This document shows positions 24,701 to 33,600 of a stretch of DNA of 64,000 bases, piece by piece. Location of the stretch: the NCBI RefSeq assembly GCF_032854445.1, contig NC_088304.1:4402001-4466000 (forward strand), in the 5' to 3' direction. Source of the stretch: Liolophura sinensis (lineage: Eukaryota > Mollusca > Polyplacophora > Chitonida > Chitonidae). Below the pieces are notes generated by a model, which saw only the letters and a program-made list of their open reading frames with translations, did no database searches and was not told the DNA's origin. Made by a program: the position numbers and the translations under genes. Each line of letters opens with the position of its first letter. Positions within the stretch are counted from its first letter, which is position 1.

Positions 24701-26413
24701 CCTTTTCTCTTGAAAAAAAAATCCCCCAAAATATTAAAGATCTTTCATCTGATTTTGGCATCATTTTCATGTTTTCTTCTCCTTTAAGTTTTTGGTCTGG
24801 TCATCAGCAGAGACAGCATAAATTGTTCAGAGGGCTGTCAGTGAACAGTGACTGGGCAGGGTGTAACATTTGGTGTCAGTGTGCTGTAACTGGTTGAGGT
24901 GTCACATCTGATGTCTTGGACATGAGGCTTTAGTAAGGCAGCATGGCTCTGGTATGAGCTGAGTGTTTACACATCTTCCAGCAGAATAGTTCAGCACATT
25001 GAAGAATACAGAGATGTAGTCAGCAACCTATCTGCTCCTCATCTTCCATGTGATACCTCTATCTTCCAGCATCACATCGTCCAGCAGAATAGTTCAGCAC
25101 ATTGAAGAATACAGAGATGTAGTCAGCAACCTCTCTGCTCCTCGTCTTCCATGTGATACCTAATACGGCATTAAACATATTCTTGTTCATTGACTACTGC
25201 ATGGCAATGTGGGCATTTGTTGAAGGGCTTACACAGTTGGTACTGCATGATGATCGCCATGAGCTACTTGGGACAACTGTGCCATGTGCTGAGATACATA
25301 TGTAGATCATTTAAGCTGAGATGTGTTATTTTTTAAGCAGTTTTAAGATTGTCCTGCTTTGAACATGTTCTTGACACAATATGACTGAAATATTATTAAG
25401 CATAACCATTCATTCATTCTGTGTTAACAGAATGCTCAGTGTCCAGCAAGGGCAGTAACTCTGACAAGAGAACTTTGGATATTGTCATGGTGGCGTCCGT
25501 TTGCACAGCTGCGCTTGTCATGATCGTCATTCTGGTGGGGGTCATTGCATTCGTCAGGAGGTAAGTTGCTGATTAATTCATATTTATTTATCAAGGACAG
25601 AGAGCATTTTCTGGATTTTGCCTCATACATGTGCATGTACAGATTGACAGCTAGGTTATTTACTGTGGACACTCAAATGTCCTTCAACCCAAACCAAATC
25701 ATTGTTGTGCAGGCAGATGAAACATCCTTAAGTGTGACATAAAACATCAATCAGATAAATAAATGGCCTAAGAAGAAGGAAATTACTGTATTTCACCTTG
25801 AGTTAGTATGCAAAAATTCACTTTCAGAAGAACAGAAGGTGGTAATAGGATTCTTTTGATGCCAACACCTGAGTTTTTCTGATGTGATATTGTTCTTTTG
25901 ACTGTCAAACTTCACAAAGAAATCTTAAGTGCTATATAATGTGGATGCATCAGTCGGAATCATGTCAAAGCTGATTATTATTCTTTGTCTGTGCTGCTAG
26001 GGCAAACTTTCATGAAAATCTATTGGCTTTTAAACATTTTTTTAAGAGCTAATAGTTTAAATGGAGAACACATCACATCGATGAAGATATAAACAGGAAA
26101 GATGATTTGGATGTTGTCTTTGATATGATTAATTTGTCTTGCGTTTTGCAGGCATCGGCGTAAGAAGTCTTCAAGCAGGGAATATTTAGCTGCACAGAAC
26201 TATTTAGCATCCTCAACAGGTTTTTCTGGCACGGCTGTTGGAATGTCCGAGGATTCAGAGCGAATTATCTGGACACCAACCACAGGAGAGTCAGTTGCCA
26301 TGGGAGATAACCCTGTACAGATTGGGTCACGTCCAACCGGCATTGTACTAGATAAATATGGTGGCTATAGACACTACGCCAGCAAGAGTGCTTCAAATGA
26401 GGCAACTCCATAA
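747..26413 (+). CDS. VWDE-like transmembrane protein (von Willebrand factor D and EGF domains), 5'-incomplete
   Basis: Seventeen exons join with matching phases: 747-876, 1559-1716, 3247-3475, 4880-4959, 5197-5260, 8958-9209, 9897-9996, 10220-10349, 11890-12047, 12815-12954, 14287-14448, 17464-17629, 19145-19338, 19733-19966, 21894-22008, 25431-25560 and 26152-26413 (TAA). All have AG before and GT after. They give 900 codons. Order: N-terminal region, VWD domain, basic site RRKRR, Cys-rich region resembling the C-terminal part of VWDE, one EGF-like domain, a further extracellular region, one transmembrane helix, and a tail of about 85 residues rich in Ser, Tyr and Gly. The first exon seen starts in mid-codon, so signal peptide and start lie upstream. 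The family is extracellular; a membrane anchor suggests a cell-surface role, which is inference. Exon ends come from reading splice consensus and phase, not from transcripts. Confidence 0.8.
1177..1480. repeat. 82-bp tandem repeat, about 3 copies
   Basis: The phrase 'acctgttaataggta(a/g)gcagtagaaattgcc' recurs at about 1194, 1276 and 1357, with the spacer 'tttttttgaacagtgcacttttccaacctgctcc' between. A degenerate fourth copy sits near 1430. It lies in the intron between the exons at 747 and 1559. Confidence 0.8.
1845..1925 (+). repeat. SINE 3'-end fragment
   Basis: The stretch 'gtgagtgaaatattcataagtatggcacaaaaatccaatcaaataaatacataaata' (given here only as a description of its parts) matches the 3' end shared by the SINE family in this window. 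The tRNA-like head is absent. Confidence 0.55.
2229..2385 (+). repeat. Compound TTAGGC minisatellite
   Basis: Blocks of tandem TTAGGC hexamers (three to five each) alternate with the spacer 'ttataaatgtgtcattggc', repeated three times. It lies in the intron between exons 1559-1716 and 3247-3475. Confidence 0.9.
2603..2815 (+). repeat. SINE fragments, degenerate
   Basis: Pieces such as 'cagcagatggtcatggga', 'gaaatattcatgagtatggc' and 'aactccaatcagataaac' match the body and tail of the SINE family. A second, inverted piece follows, with 'gacagaccttcccatg' and 'gaggaagctag', which match the reverse complement of the body. Confidence 0.5.
4880..10349 (+). other. VWD domain encoded by exons 4-8 of the VWDE-like gene
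   Basis: The exons 4880-4959, 5197-5260, 8958-9209, 9897-9996 and 10220-10349 encode one von Willebrand factor type D domain. It opens with C-x-x-x-N-D-P-H-I-V-T-T-D-G-R-Y-F-N, the family's usual DPH...DG...F start. It closes with G-L-C-G-T-Y-N-G-N followed by D-D, the usual calcium-binding GLCGxxNGxxxDD signature. Several cysteines in the 8958 exon (CSLYG, CTCAV, SRC) fit the disulfide pattern. The 3.7-kb intron inside the domain is almost entirely a 43-bp minisatellite. Confidence 0.85.
5278..8957. repeat. Intron filled by a 43-bp minisatellite reaching the 3' splice site
   Basis: After a few short 'ggaagat' repeats (5285-5355), the stretch from about 5655 to 8935 is a tandem array of a 43-bp unit, roughly 75 copies. 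The unit reads, in two parts, 'tctgtcactcgctg' then 'tcccatctctgtggtcag' then 'tcagtagccgc'. Variants are mostly single changes or loss of four bases (tctgtggtcag to tctggtcag). The array merges into the intron's own 3' end: the last bases before the exon at 8958 are 'cccatctctttgatcag', nearly the same as the middle of the unit. Confidence 0.92.
10838..11195 (+). repeat. Old tRNA-derived SINE, second family, degenerate
   Basis: The 5' part has a tRNA-like look (ttggccaagtagtaaatgtgc, then agttctgtctcgttc). The 3' part includes 'cctccacccataaaactggctgtcattgt' features and 'aaattcttggatataacattaaagaacaatgaaat' features also seen near 18975-19065. The match is by eye and weak at the ends. Confidence 0.4.
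11313..11357. repeat. ATT-rich microsatellite
   Basis: A short run of ATT/TAATATT units inside an intron of the VWDE-like gene. Confidence 0.8.
11374..11700 (-). repeat. tRNA-derived SINE of a second family, reverse orientation
   Basis: On the minus strand the head is at the right end. It begins 'tggtcgcctaatggttagag' (tRNA-like A-box) and has 'tgggatcaaacccagg' (B-box). The left end holds 'ggggtttaacgtcgtactta', then 'tttttcagtcatataatga', a phrase common at the ends of mollusc SINEs. A partial relative lies at 45733-45925. The tRNA-like part is not a tRNA gene, because it is joined to the SINE body and found in more than one copy. Confidence 0.75.
13260..14200. repeat. Pyrimidine-rich degenerate repeat in intron
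   Basis: Loose repeats of 'tgtctcttcc(a/t)ttg' and 'tgttccttt' make an almost purine-free + strand between the exons at 12815 and 14287. The lack of stops that this causes yields several overlapping open frames. They have no conserved features and I do not call them genes. Confidence 0.75.
14449..17300 (+). repeat. 110-bp tandem array made of an exon 3' end plus its 5' splice site
   Basis: The exon 14287-14448 ends '...gaggatatacag' followed by 'gtgagtgtg'. Directly after it, this exon end recurs exactly every 110 bp: the phrase 'atatacaggtgagtgtg' starts at 14441 (the real exon), 14551, 14661 and so on to 16091, then from 16492 to 17262, making 24 occurrences in all. Each unit is about 100 nt matching the last 100 nt of the exon (including 'aacttccagtaccagacagagatgagagcctg' features) plus about 10 nt of intron. 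Because 110 is not a multiple of 3, reading through soon meets stops. A SINE interrupts the array at 16180-16455. Confidence 0.95.
16180..16455 (+). repeat. tRNA-derived SINE, full-length, with 15-bp target duplication
   Basis: The copy begins 'ggcctccgtggctcagtccg', with a tRNA-like A-box, and has a B-box-like 'gagttcaagacc'. It ends 'acggcgtaaaacaccaatc' followed by a run of about 26 A. It is flanked by the identical 15-bp direct repeat tccagtaccagacag (16165-16179 and 16456-16470), which is part of the 110-bp array unit, so it jumped into one unit of an existing array. Its long pure A-tail and clean duplication suggest a recent insertion. Confidence 0.95.
17697..17795 (-). repeat. SINE 3' fragment, reverse orientation
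   Basis: It starts with a (ttta)n run, then 'ttgattggtattttacaccg', 'ctcaagaatatttcacttat' and 'ccagcattatggtgggagg', the reverse complement of the SINE body and tail. It lies in the intron after exon 17464-17629. Confidence 0.8.
18148..18320 (+). repeat. SINE, 5'-truncated
   Basis: It contains 'tctgaccgtatgtgggtagg', 'caacctgcggatggtcgtag', 'ccaccataatgctggccgtc' and 'acggcataaaacgccaatcag', matching the body and tail of the 16180 copy, with no tRNA-like head. Confidence 0.8.
18640..19065 (+). repeat. Pieces of other SINE 3' ends
   Basis: Two degenerate 3' ends are seen: one around 18725-18765 ('tatggcgttaaacaaccatc' then 'aaataaataaa') and one around 18985-19060 ('tttcctccaccaataaatctg', 'aaaattcttgagtgtaacgcc'). 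The DNA between them is unassigned intron. Confidence 0.4.
19425..19640 (+). repeat. SINE, degenerate
   Basis: It contains 'gagcctctcacccattcg', 'gctgtgagttcaaatctggc', 'tgctggccttttctccgg' and 'ggttgtgggtttccctcgg', all recognisable from the full-length copies, in an intron of the VWDE-like gene. Confidence 0.65.
20135..20372 (+). repeat. SINE, degenerate
   Basis: It contains 'gatctctgtggccacggggt' and 'agtgctagcgcaacagc' in the tRNA-like head, 'gtgagttcaag' as B-box, and 'aggtctgccagcaacctgc' in the body. It is followed directly by the 30-bp minisatellite. Confidence 0.7.
20424..21500. repeat. 30-bp minisatellite with splice-acceptor-like units
   Basis: About 35 tandem copies of a 30-bp unit made of 'ttttcctccaagctctttcag' plus 'cctttcctg' lie in the intron between exons 19733-19966 and 21894-22008. 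Each unit contains a pyrimidine tract ending in CAG. Since 30 is a multiple of 3 and the units lack stops in some frames, long open frames appear on both strands (KQERLKELGG repeats on the minus strand). I read these as a by-product of the array. Confidence 0.92.
22045..23925. repeat. About 97-bp two-part minisatellite with CACGTG sites
   Basis: Two related units alternate. One contains 'gtatcacgtgattttgcca' and the other replaces this with 'tttttggca'. Both share 'atttaatg(a/c)gggatg' or 'aatacaggatg' and 'tttaaatttacttgccacgg'. Together they make a dimer of about 97 bp repeated about 19 times, decaying after 23,750. Most long units hold the palindrome CACGTG (some CATGTG or CACATG). It lies in the intron between exons 21894-22008 and 25431-25560. 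Confidence 0.9.
23926..24975. other. Intronic DNA without recognised features
   Basis: AT-rich intron of the VWDE-like gene. 'Tggtgggtattttggaccacc' near 24355 and 'ggtcccaaatacccaccata' near 24661 are partly inverted relative to each other, together with 'gaaaaaaaaatccccc' pieces. This hints at an old inverted-repeat element, but I could not define its ends. Confidence 0.35.
24978..25165 (+). repeat. Direct duplication of about 95 bp
   Basis: The phrase 'ccagcagaatagttcagcac' plus the following ~70 bp ('attgaagaatacagagatg', 'tagtcagcaacct(a/c)tctgctcctc') occurs at about 24978 and again at about 25081, both followed by 'cttccatgtgatacct'. Confidence 0.85.
25431..26413 (+). other. Transmembrane helix and cytoplasmic tail exons of the VWDE-like gene
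   Basis: Exon 25431-25560 ends in an uninterrupted hydrophobic stretch of about 25 residues (from IVMVASV to VGVIAFV), followed at once by R-R-H-R-R-K-K across the splice junction, a classic stop-transfer signal. The last exon (26152-26413) encodes a tail with possible Tyr-based motifs (REYLAAQNYL, DKYGGYRHY) and ends TAA at 26411-26413. A 3' UTR follows, with AATAAA at 26885-26890. Confidence 0.8.
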
Positions 26414-26910
26414 GAATAGAGATTCTCCTCGTGAAATGTTACAACACGTGCCAATGATTTACAGCCCTAAATTTCCTAAAATTTCGTCCATGACTAAGTT
26501 GCTAATTTTTTCACATTCACTAGGAAAATGTCAATTTTAGTACCAAAAGTGATATCTTATCACATTTGTTTGCCTCTCAAAATGCTCTTTGTGGTCGAAT
26601 TTTTAGATCATTTAGGGTATGTGCTTTGTTTTTCCCTTGACTTCTGTACAAATCTGTACAAGTATTATCACCATGCTGTATGTTTATCTAAAAACTATAT
26701 CACCAGAAATTACATTTTAATAATATACAGGGTACACTTAGCATTACATTTGATATGTGAAACCTTTGTAAAGTTAACAGCAGTATTCAGTATAAGGTTA
26801 ACTTTGAAGTTTTAATAGCCTGAACTTTTTTCATATTGAATTCAAATGAACTGAAAAGCACTAACAAATTACACCTATATTTGAAATAAAAAATATTTTT
26901 TTATCTTTGT
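26414..26910 (+). other. 3' UTR of the VWDE-like gene
   Basis: After the TAA at 26411-26413 no further exon is seen. AATAAA occurs at 26885-26890 in an AT-rich context, a likely polyadenylation signal. Confidence 0.6.
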
Positions 26911-27424
26911 GGACAAAGTGACAGCAATGCAAAAAGTACAATTACCTTTTGTTAAAAATAATTCAGATATTGTAATAGACTTGTGTTGGCTAATATTGCA
27001 TTTTTTTTTCAAATAGTATAAATTTGATGTGAATGCCAGTTTTCATACCTCATCTACTTCCATGACATTCTTGACAATTAATGTCTTTAAAATTTAAACT
27101 GAAATCCTGTATATATTGAATATTACGTGCTTGAAATCCCTTTAATATTGATTGAAATCCCACAGATGTTATCTGAAATTCCTGCACTGTTTAAAGTTGA
27201 TTGAAACGTTTCAGTTATGACATCTCAGAGGTACCCAATATCTTTGTTGTTACCCAGAAAACTGTTTTTATATGTCACAGCCATCAATACCTTTGTTAAA
27301 ATGTCAGAGGAAAATTCTATAAGTAAAATGTATATTTTTTGCATGAATTTCTGTTTGACTGAGTTTTTTTGCGAATATCCAAAATCCATACTCATTCTGT
27401 TTCCTGTGTGAAGCTAATAGCTAC

Positions 27425-27640
27425 TATGTTTGTTTATTTGATTGGTGTTATATAATTGGCATTTATATGGTGGGAGGAAACCTGGCAGAGCCATGGAGAA
27501 ACACACGACCATCCACAAGTTGCTGACAGACCTTCCCACGTATGGCCAAAGAGGAAGCCAGCTTGAGCTGGACTTGAACTCACATTTTGTGTGAGAAGTA
27601 TTTGATGTCTACTACATCATTGAGCCATCAGAATAATAGC
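27425..27640 (-). repeat. tRNA-derived SINE, reverse orientation
   Basis: It starts 'tttgtttatttgattggtg', has 'tatggtgggaggaaacctgg', 'cgaccatccacaagttgctg' and 'gaggaagccagcttgagctg', and ends near 'actacatcattgagcca' at the tRNA-like head. It lies downstream of the VWDE-like gene. Confidence 0.8.
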
Positions 27641-28062
27641 TAAGTTAAAGTTCACAACAGAGTAAAAATGACCATAGTTTTGTTGAAACAGCCCAAAACT
27701 TGAAACTGGTTGGTAACTTGTTTTGGTGATGCCATGAACCAAGTTTTCATTTAAAATAGCCCACCATTTAAAGAGAAGTTTGGAAAGTAACCAGACAAAG
27801 TTTGGTCATATAAGGTTTGTTGAATATGAACATAAAATAAATCAAATCTCAAACCTGATGTGTAACTTGTCATAGTGAAGCCACATACCAGGTTTCAGTT
27901 TAGTGCGACAAACCGTTTTGATAAAAAAAAAAGGGGGGGGCTTGAAAACTGATTCGTTGCAAACTGATTGAACCTATAGTCCACTCTATTACCATTCCAG
28001 TATGGGACTAACTAGTCATATACTGCAGCAGTGATGAATTCAAATCCAGCTTCATAGTGTTC

Positions 28063-28600
28063 ACTGCCTGTTGAATGACGATGTTGCAGAGGGTGACAAT
28101 GTTTCAGAGGGTGACAATGTTTCGGAAGGAGACAATGTTCCAGAGGGTGACGATGTTTCAGAGTGTGACAATGTTCCACAGGGCAACAATGATTCAGAGG
28201 GTGATGATGTTCCAGAGGGTGACAATGTTGTAGGGGGAGACAATGTTCCACAGGCTGACAATGTTCCACAGGGTGACAATGTTCCACAGGTGACGATGTT
28301 CCACAGGATGACGACGTTCCAGAGGATGACAATGATTCAGAGGGTGACTGGGTTACAGAAGGAGACAATGTTCCACAGGGTGATGATGTTCCAGAGGGTG
28401 ATGATGATTCAGAAGATGATGATGTTCCAGAGGATGATGATGTTCCAGAGGGTAATGATGATTCAGAAGATGATGGTGTTACAGAGGGTGATGATGTTAC
28501 AAAGGATGATTGTGATTCTGAGGGTGATGATGTTACAGAGGGTGATGATGATTCGGAGGTTGACAATGATTCTGAGGATGATGATTGTAACTCTTTGAGC
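28063..28600. repeat. 18-bp minisatellite encoding acidic repeats
   Basis: About 30 copies of an 18-bp unit 'ggtgacaatgttccagag' (variants gatgatgtt, attcag). Because 18 is a multiple of 3, open frames run through on both strands: EGDNVP-like repeats on the + strand and Ser/Thr/Pro or His-rich repeats on the - strand. The + frame shifts near 28290. I see no start context, splice sites or conserved flanks that would make it a gene. Confidence 0.8.
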
Positions 28601-29420
28601 TCCATTCACATGGCGCATTTTGCAGTAACGAGTTGCATACATGTAGGTTTAAGTCGATTGAAGGAGCTGTCCGTTCATTTTTAATAACCACATGCTGCAA
28701 ATGGAATAAAGTAGAAGATGTCTTCATTTTTTATGTAACAAGTTACATGGGACAGGAACAATTCACATTTTGTCTTTCAATCGTTAGTACACACAAGATG
28801 TTGTTCAATCCTGGCCTTTGACATGGAATTTGTGGGTTTCTCACACCTCACTATTCATGGGTCAGTGACAATGGAGTGACCGTTTGTAGCAATATGCTCT
28901 GCATGTATGTACGCCACACTTGGGGAAGTTTGTCAGTAGCTTCCTCCATGGTGCATCCATCATGCCCATTACACTACCAACTTACCAGAGAAAATTGAGA
29001 GTGGTGTTTATAAACAAGAGTCAGATAAGCAAATGTATATTAAGAAGAGACTGTGATGTGTTACCAGGGAGGTGTCAAGTCTCTACCAGTGGCAGGAGAT
29101 CTGTCAAGAAAAAAATAATCTCCCTGTCACATAAATGGAATCCTTTTAAAACAAGAAATTTTAACCACCCATTCAGATGTCAGTATTTTACTAGCTGAGT
29201 AATTTGAGTTAAAAGGCCACATTTCTGACACCCACAAAACTGACAACCTCCTCACGTGTGTGAAATATTCTCGTGTAACCAAGTCAATAAACGTAGGCTT
29301 AACACATAAGATGGATTATTTATCTGCAATGTGGAAACCGAAACCAAAAAAAAAACCCATTAATCCTTACTCCCCTTAAAGGTTGAAACCATGACACAAA
29401 TACAGCATTCACCTGCTGAA
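28601..29420. other. Intergenic DNA between the two convergent genes
   Basis: No gene is recognised. A possible SINE tail lies near 29215-29295 ('gtgtgaaatattctcgtgta' then 'aagtcaataaacg'). The phrase 'tggtttatttgtgac' at 29421-29435 gives AATAAA on the minus strand and may be the polyadenylation signal of the phospholipase B-like gene. Confidence 0.4.
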
Positions 29421-30645
29421 TGGTTTATTTGTGACATTTTAAAAGCATCTGTACACGTCTGAATGATTTTGTATTGACAAGATAAAAATAGTTACAAAAC
29501 TGTTGTATCAAATCTCTTGAGCATGATGGAATATACAAAGTTTAACATTCAATAAAAATATATTGTGATTAGCATATTTACACCTGTACCTCTACACTTT
29601 TTAATATCAGATTAATGTTTTAAGCCTAGAAAATATAAGCTGGAACAGAAATCAGAAATATTTCGTGCTGTATATACATTCTCGGAGAACATACTTCTAA
29701 GACTACGAAGGCACAAGCTCTTTATAAGGTACATTTATTTGTACTGTATGGAAACTTTAAGTAAATGGTTACTTCAAAAACATCACGATCACATTCATGT
29801 ATTGTTCTCCAACAACAACGTACATTTCTATCGACAAAAACATTTTCAAATATACATAAAAAAATGTTCTTGTCATTTTTATTTTTTAAGGATTACCAGG
29901 ATGTCTTAAATTTGATTTTGCATTTGTTATGAATAAAAATGACACAATTTCATGTTTCACATCACTAACATCTGTATCCACTACACTTTAAGAAGCACTG
30001 AACAGCAGTTTAGTGCATAAATTAATGCACTTTTTGCAGATTTTTAGGAGTATTTTGACACATTTGTATGATAACTTGTATGATAAAATGGAGAACATCT
30101 ATCCGAATTGGTTCCTAGTGTACATTTCACAGAACCACCTATACAAACCAACGATGATTACCAAAATCTTTCTGGTATTAAATTCAAATGGGCTCCTGTT
30201 TTGTGTCATGGATTTTATCAAAGGAAGCATACCAACCAAAACTTCTGGGGCTTTATTAGCAGTGTGTATTAAAGGTGAAGAATAGTACCAGTTAACTGTA
30301 CTTGTTATAAGGTCTTACAATCTCAGCGCTGGCCATACAAGCCAGCAAAGAAAATTTTACTAGTTAATTCCATGCCAAAATTCTTCAAAGGTAAAAGAAA
30401 ACTTTTCTTTTCACCATTTTCAGCAGCTGTGAATGCCTTAACTTGTGAGTCTTCCTTACCCTTACTGCTGATGAAAACAAGACAAATAGTGTAATATACA
30501 TGTATATGAGTGTTTTAATCCTGTCTCTTACACACAGGCCATCAGCAGCAATTGGCATTAGTATCCCAAGACAGCGTAAAACACCAATCAAACAAATAAA
30601 TAAATAAATTTGTCAGATATGTGAATATAAACAGCATTGAAGGGA
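29421..30645 (-). other. Probable 3' UTR of the phospholipase B-like gene
   Basis: No coding feature is seen between the TGA at 30646-30648 and a minus-strand AATAAA at 29423-29428. A short SINE 3' tail in + orientation lies at 30568-30612 ('agcgtaaaacaccaatc' then 'aaataaataaataaat'). The true 3' end is not fixed by sequence. Confidence 0.4.
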
Positions 30646-33600
30646 TCAATTCTTTTCTCGTGGCATCCATGACACCATCTGGGGTTCGAACTTCATTAAA
30701 TCTGGGATTCCTAAATGTGATTTGTTGGCAAAAGGCGATGTACTCCACTGGAAAGGCGGCTGTTGGTCGAATGTGGGCCCGCTGATGGCAAGGAAACTGA
30801 GGCTCTTGTACATCCCATAGCTGGTCATCTGAAAATACAAAAGCAATGCACGATAATACAGCTCCATTCTCATCATCACATTATAATACAGCACCAATGG
30901 TATCATCAGATGATAATACAGCTCCACTGGTATCATCACACAGTAATACAGCTCCATTGGTATTGTTGCATGATAATACAGCTGCAATGGTATCATTACG
31001 TTATAATTCAGCCCTACAGGTATCACCATATAGTAATACAGCTCCTTTGATATCATTACTTGACAATACAGCTCCTTTGGCATCATTATTTGAAAATACA
31101 GCTCTTTTGGTATCATTACTTGACAAAACAGCTCCATTCATTACATCACAGCTCCATATTTATCCTCAAATGACAATAAATTGCATTGGTACATGCATTA
31201 TCAACTCAAAATACAGCTCACTCATATCATCACATGATAATACATCTCCACTGGTGTGCTCACAGCAATGCAGCGCCATTAGTGTGCTAACAGCAATACA
31301 GCCCCATTAGTATGCTCACAGCAATACAGCACCATTAGTATGCTCATAGCAATGCAGCTCCATTAGTGTTTCCATAACAATACAACTCCATTTGTGTGCT
31401 CATAGCAATACAGCTCCATTGGTGTGCTCATAGCAATACAGCTCCATTAGTGTGCTCATAGCAATACAACTTCATTTGTTGAAGAATTTTTCACTTATAT
31501 GATGGCAGTCAGTTTTATGAGTGTGGGAAACTGAAAGCCGGATGTCCCTGCCCCTCACCTTCATATCAGTGCCTCCATGTAACCTCTGACCCAGAGCTGA
31601 GAACGGGTACTTGCCGTCTGCAGGGTTGAGGTCACTTCGGGCAGAGATGGCATTCTCACCGCTGTACGGGGGTGTGCAATTGCAGCGAGCGAATGGGTCA
31701 TGCTGGAAATCATTGTACCTGAGAGAAACAATCCCATGAACATACATGATGAATCACAGCAATTCGTAGATGTGTTTTGTGAGATAAGCTGGGGCAAAAA
31801 TGAAGCCAGCCTTGAAATTTGTTTTAGGCTGATCCTCTGATATTAGAGAATGATAATACTCCAGCCACATGTACATGTGCCCACCTCATTGAGCCAGAAA
31901 AGGGGGAAAGTAAAATGAATTGAGTCAAATATGAGGGTTACCATATATTTCCATATCCTCTCACTTAGTATAACCATGTGTCTGTATTCAAGAATTTTTA
32001 CAACAATAATATGGTTTATGGATGGAGGTGTTTTGTTTGTTAATATGATCTCTGTGTTCAACAAAAGTTGCACAACACCATACTGAGTAGTTTTTGCAAA
32101 GTACAAAACAGAAAGATGTCAGCCCCGTATAAGGCCTTGAAGTACAGCACAATCTGGTAACTGTGCCTTGTGGACCCTGGCCTGAGACCAAACAGCACCA
32201 TGCACTTTCCACAGAGTACTGTGCACTTTTGACATTTTGTGACGTTTATGTGCTGGCATGAAAAATGTCACTACTACCTTACTTTATGTTTCTAAACATT
32301 ACAACACAGCAGATTTACAACTTCTCACCTCATCAGTTTGACCATAGATGATATGTCAATTACACTGTGGTGGTCTCTCCTGAAGATGTTAGCCCTGGGG
32401 GCATGATCGTACGAGAACCAGTCCCCAAATTTCTCCACGGAACCCTGACCCCCACTCATGTTAAACACCTCTTGGAAATATCTGAAAAGGGAACACACAA
32501 GCAGCTGTGAATTGCTGGATTTTAAAATGCAAAAGACCTTTAGCTTTTAGTTTAGCTTTTTCAAAGAGGAAAGTTTCCAGTTTATTCACACTATTGAATT
32601 TAACCGAAGAATAACTTAAACGCATTGAAATCACATAAATTCAATAAAATGCTTTCCTTCAAGCAGTTAACAATACCTCAAAGGGCAACAACAACATCTG
32701 TACATATGTACATATACTCACGGAATGTTGTAGCTTGGGAAGTATGACTGGTTTGCCAAAAGCCACGTTAGGTCATCGTATTTTACAAAGCCACTGTAAA
32801 CAAGGAATAGAGAATAATGCTTTATTAGGCAGAGAAAACTTGCTCCATCAGTATAAAGAAACCTCTGCTACCTTAACAGGATAGTCAATGTATGACACAT
32901 TATTTAATACCAAGCTTAGTATTTTTACAAAATGCATTTTGCTTGATTCTGACTGATTTATTCACCTTATTTATTGATTTTATTTGACCCATGACCATTC
33001 GCAGGTTGCTGGCAGTCAATCACACTTACGGTCGGAGATAGTGCAAAAAGGAAATAAACGTCATGGGAAGTACTCAAAATGCTGAAAAGGCACGAGTGAC
33101 GTGGATATGAGAAAAAATGATGACAAGGCACCAGTGATGTGGATATCAGAAAAAATGATGACAAGGCACCAGTGATGTGGATATCAGAAAAAATGATGAC
33201 AAGGCACCAGTGATGTGGATATCAGAAAAAATGCTGACATGGCACCAGTGATGTGGATATGAGAAAAATGATGACAAGGCACCAGTGATGTGGATATGAG
33301 AAAAAATGATGACATGGCACCAGTGATGTGGATATCAGAAAAATGCTGACAAGGCACCAGTGATGTGGATATGAGAAAAAATGATGACATGGCACCAGTG
33401 ATGTGGATATGAGAAAAAATGATGACATGGCACCAGTGATGTGGATATGAGAAAAATGATGACATGGCACCAGTGATGTGGATATGAGAAAAATGATGAC
33501 AAGGCACCAGTGATGTGGATATGAGAAAAAATGATGACATGGCACCAGTGATGTGGATATGAGAAAAATGCTGACAAGGCACCAGTGATGTGGATATGAG

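Noticed and set aside
24355-24735. Possible inverted-repeat element in an intron
   Set aside because: Short partly inverted phrases are visible, but I could not define arms or ends well enough to call an element.
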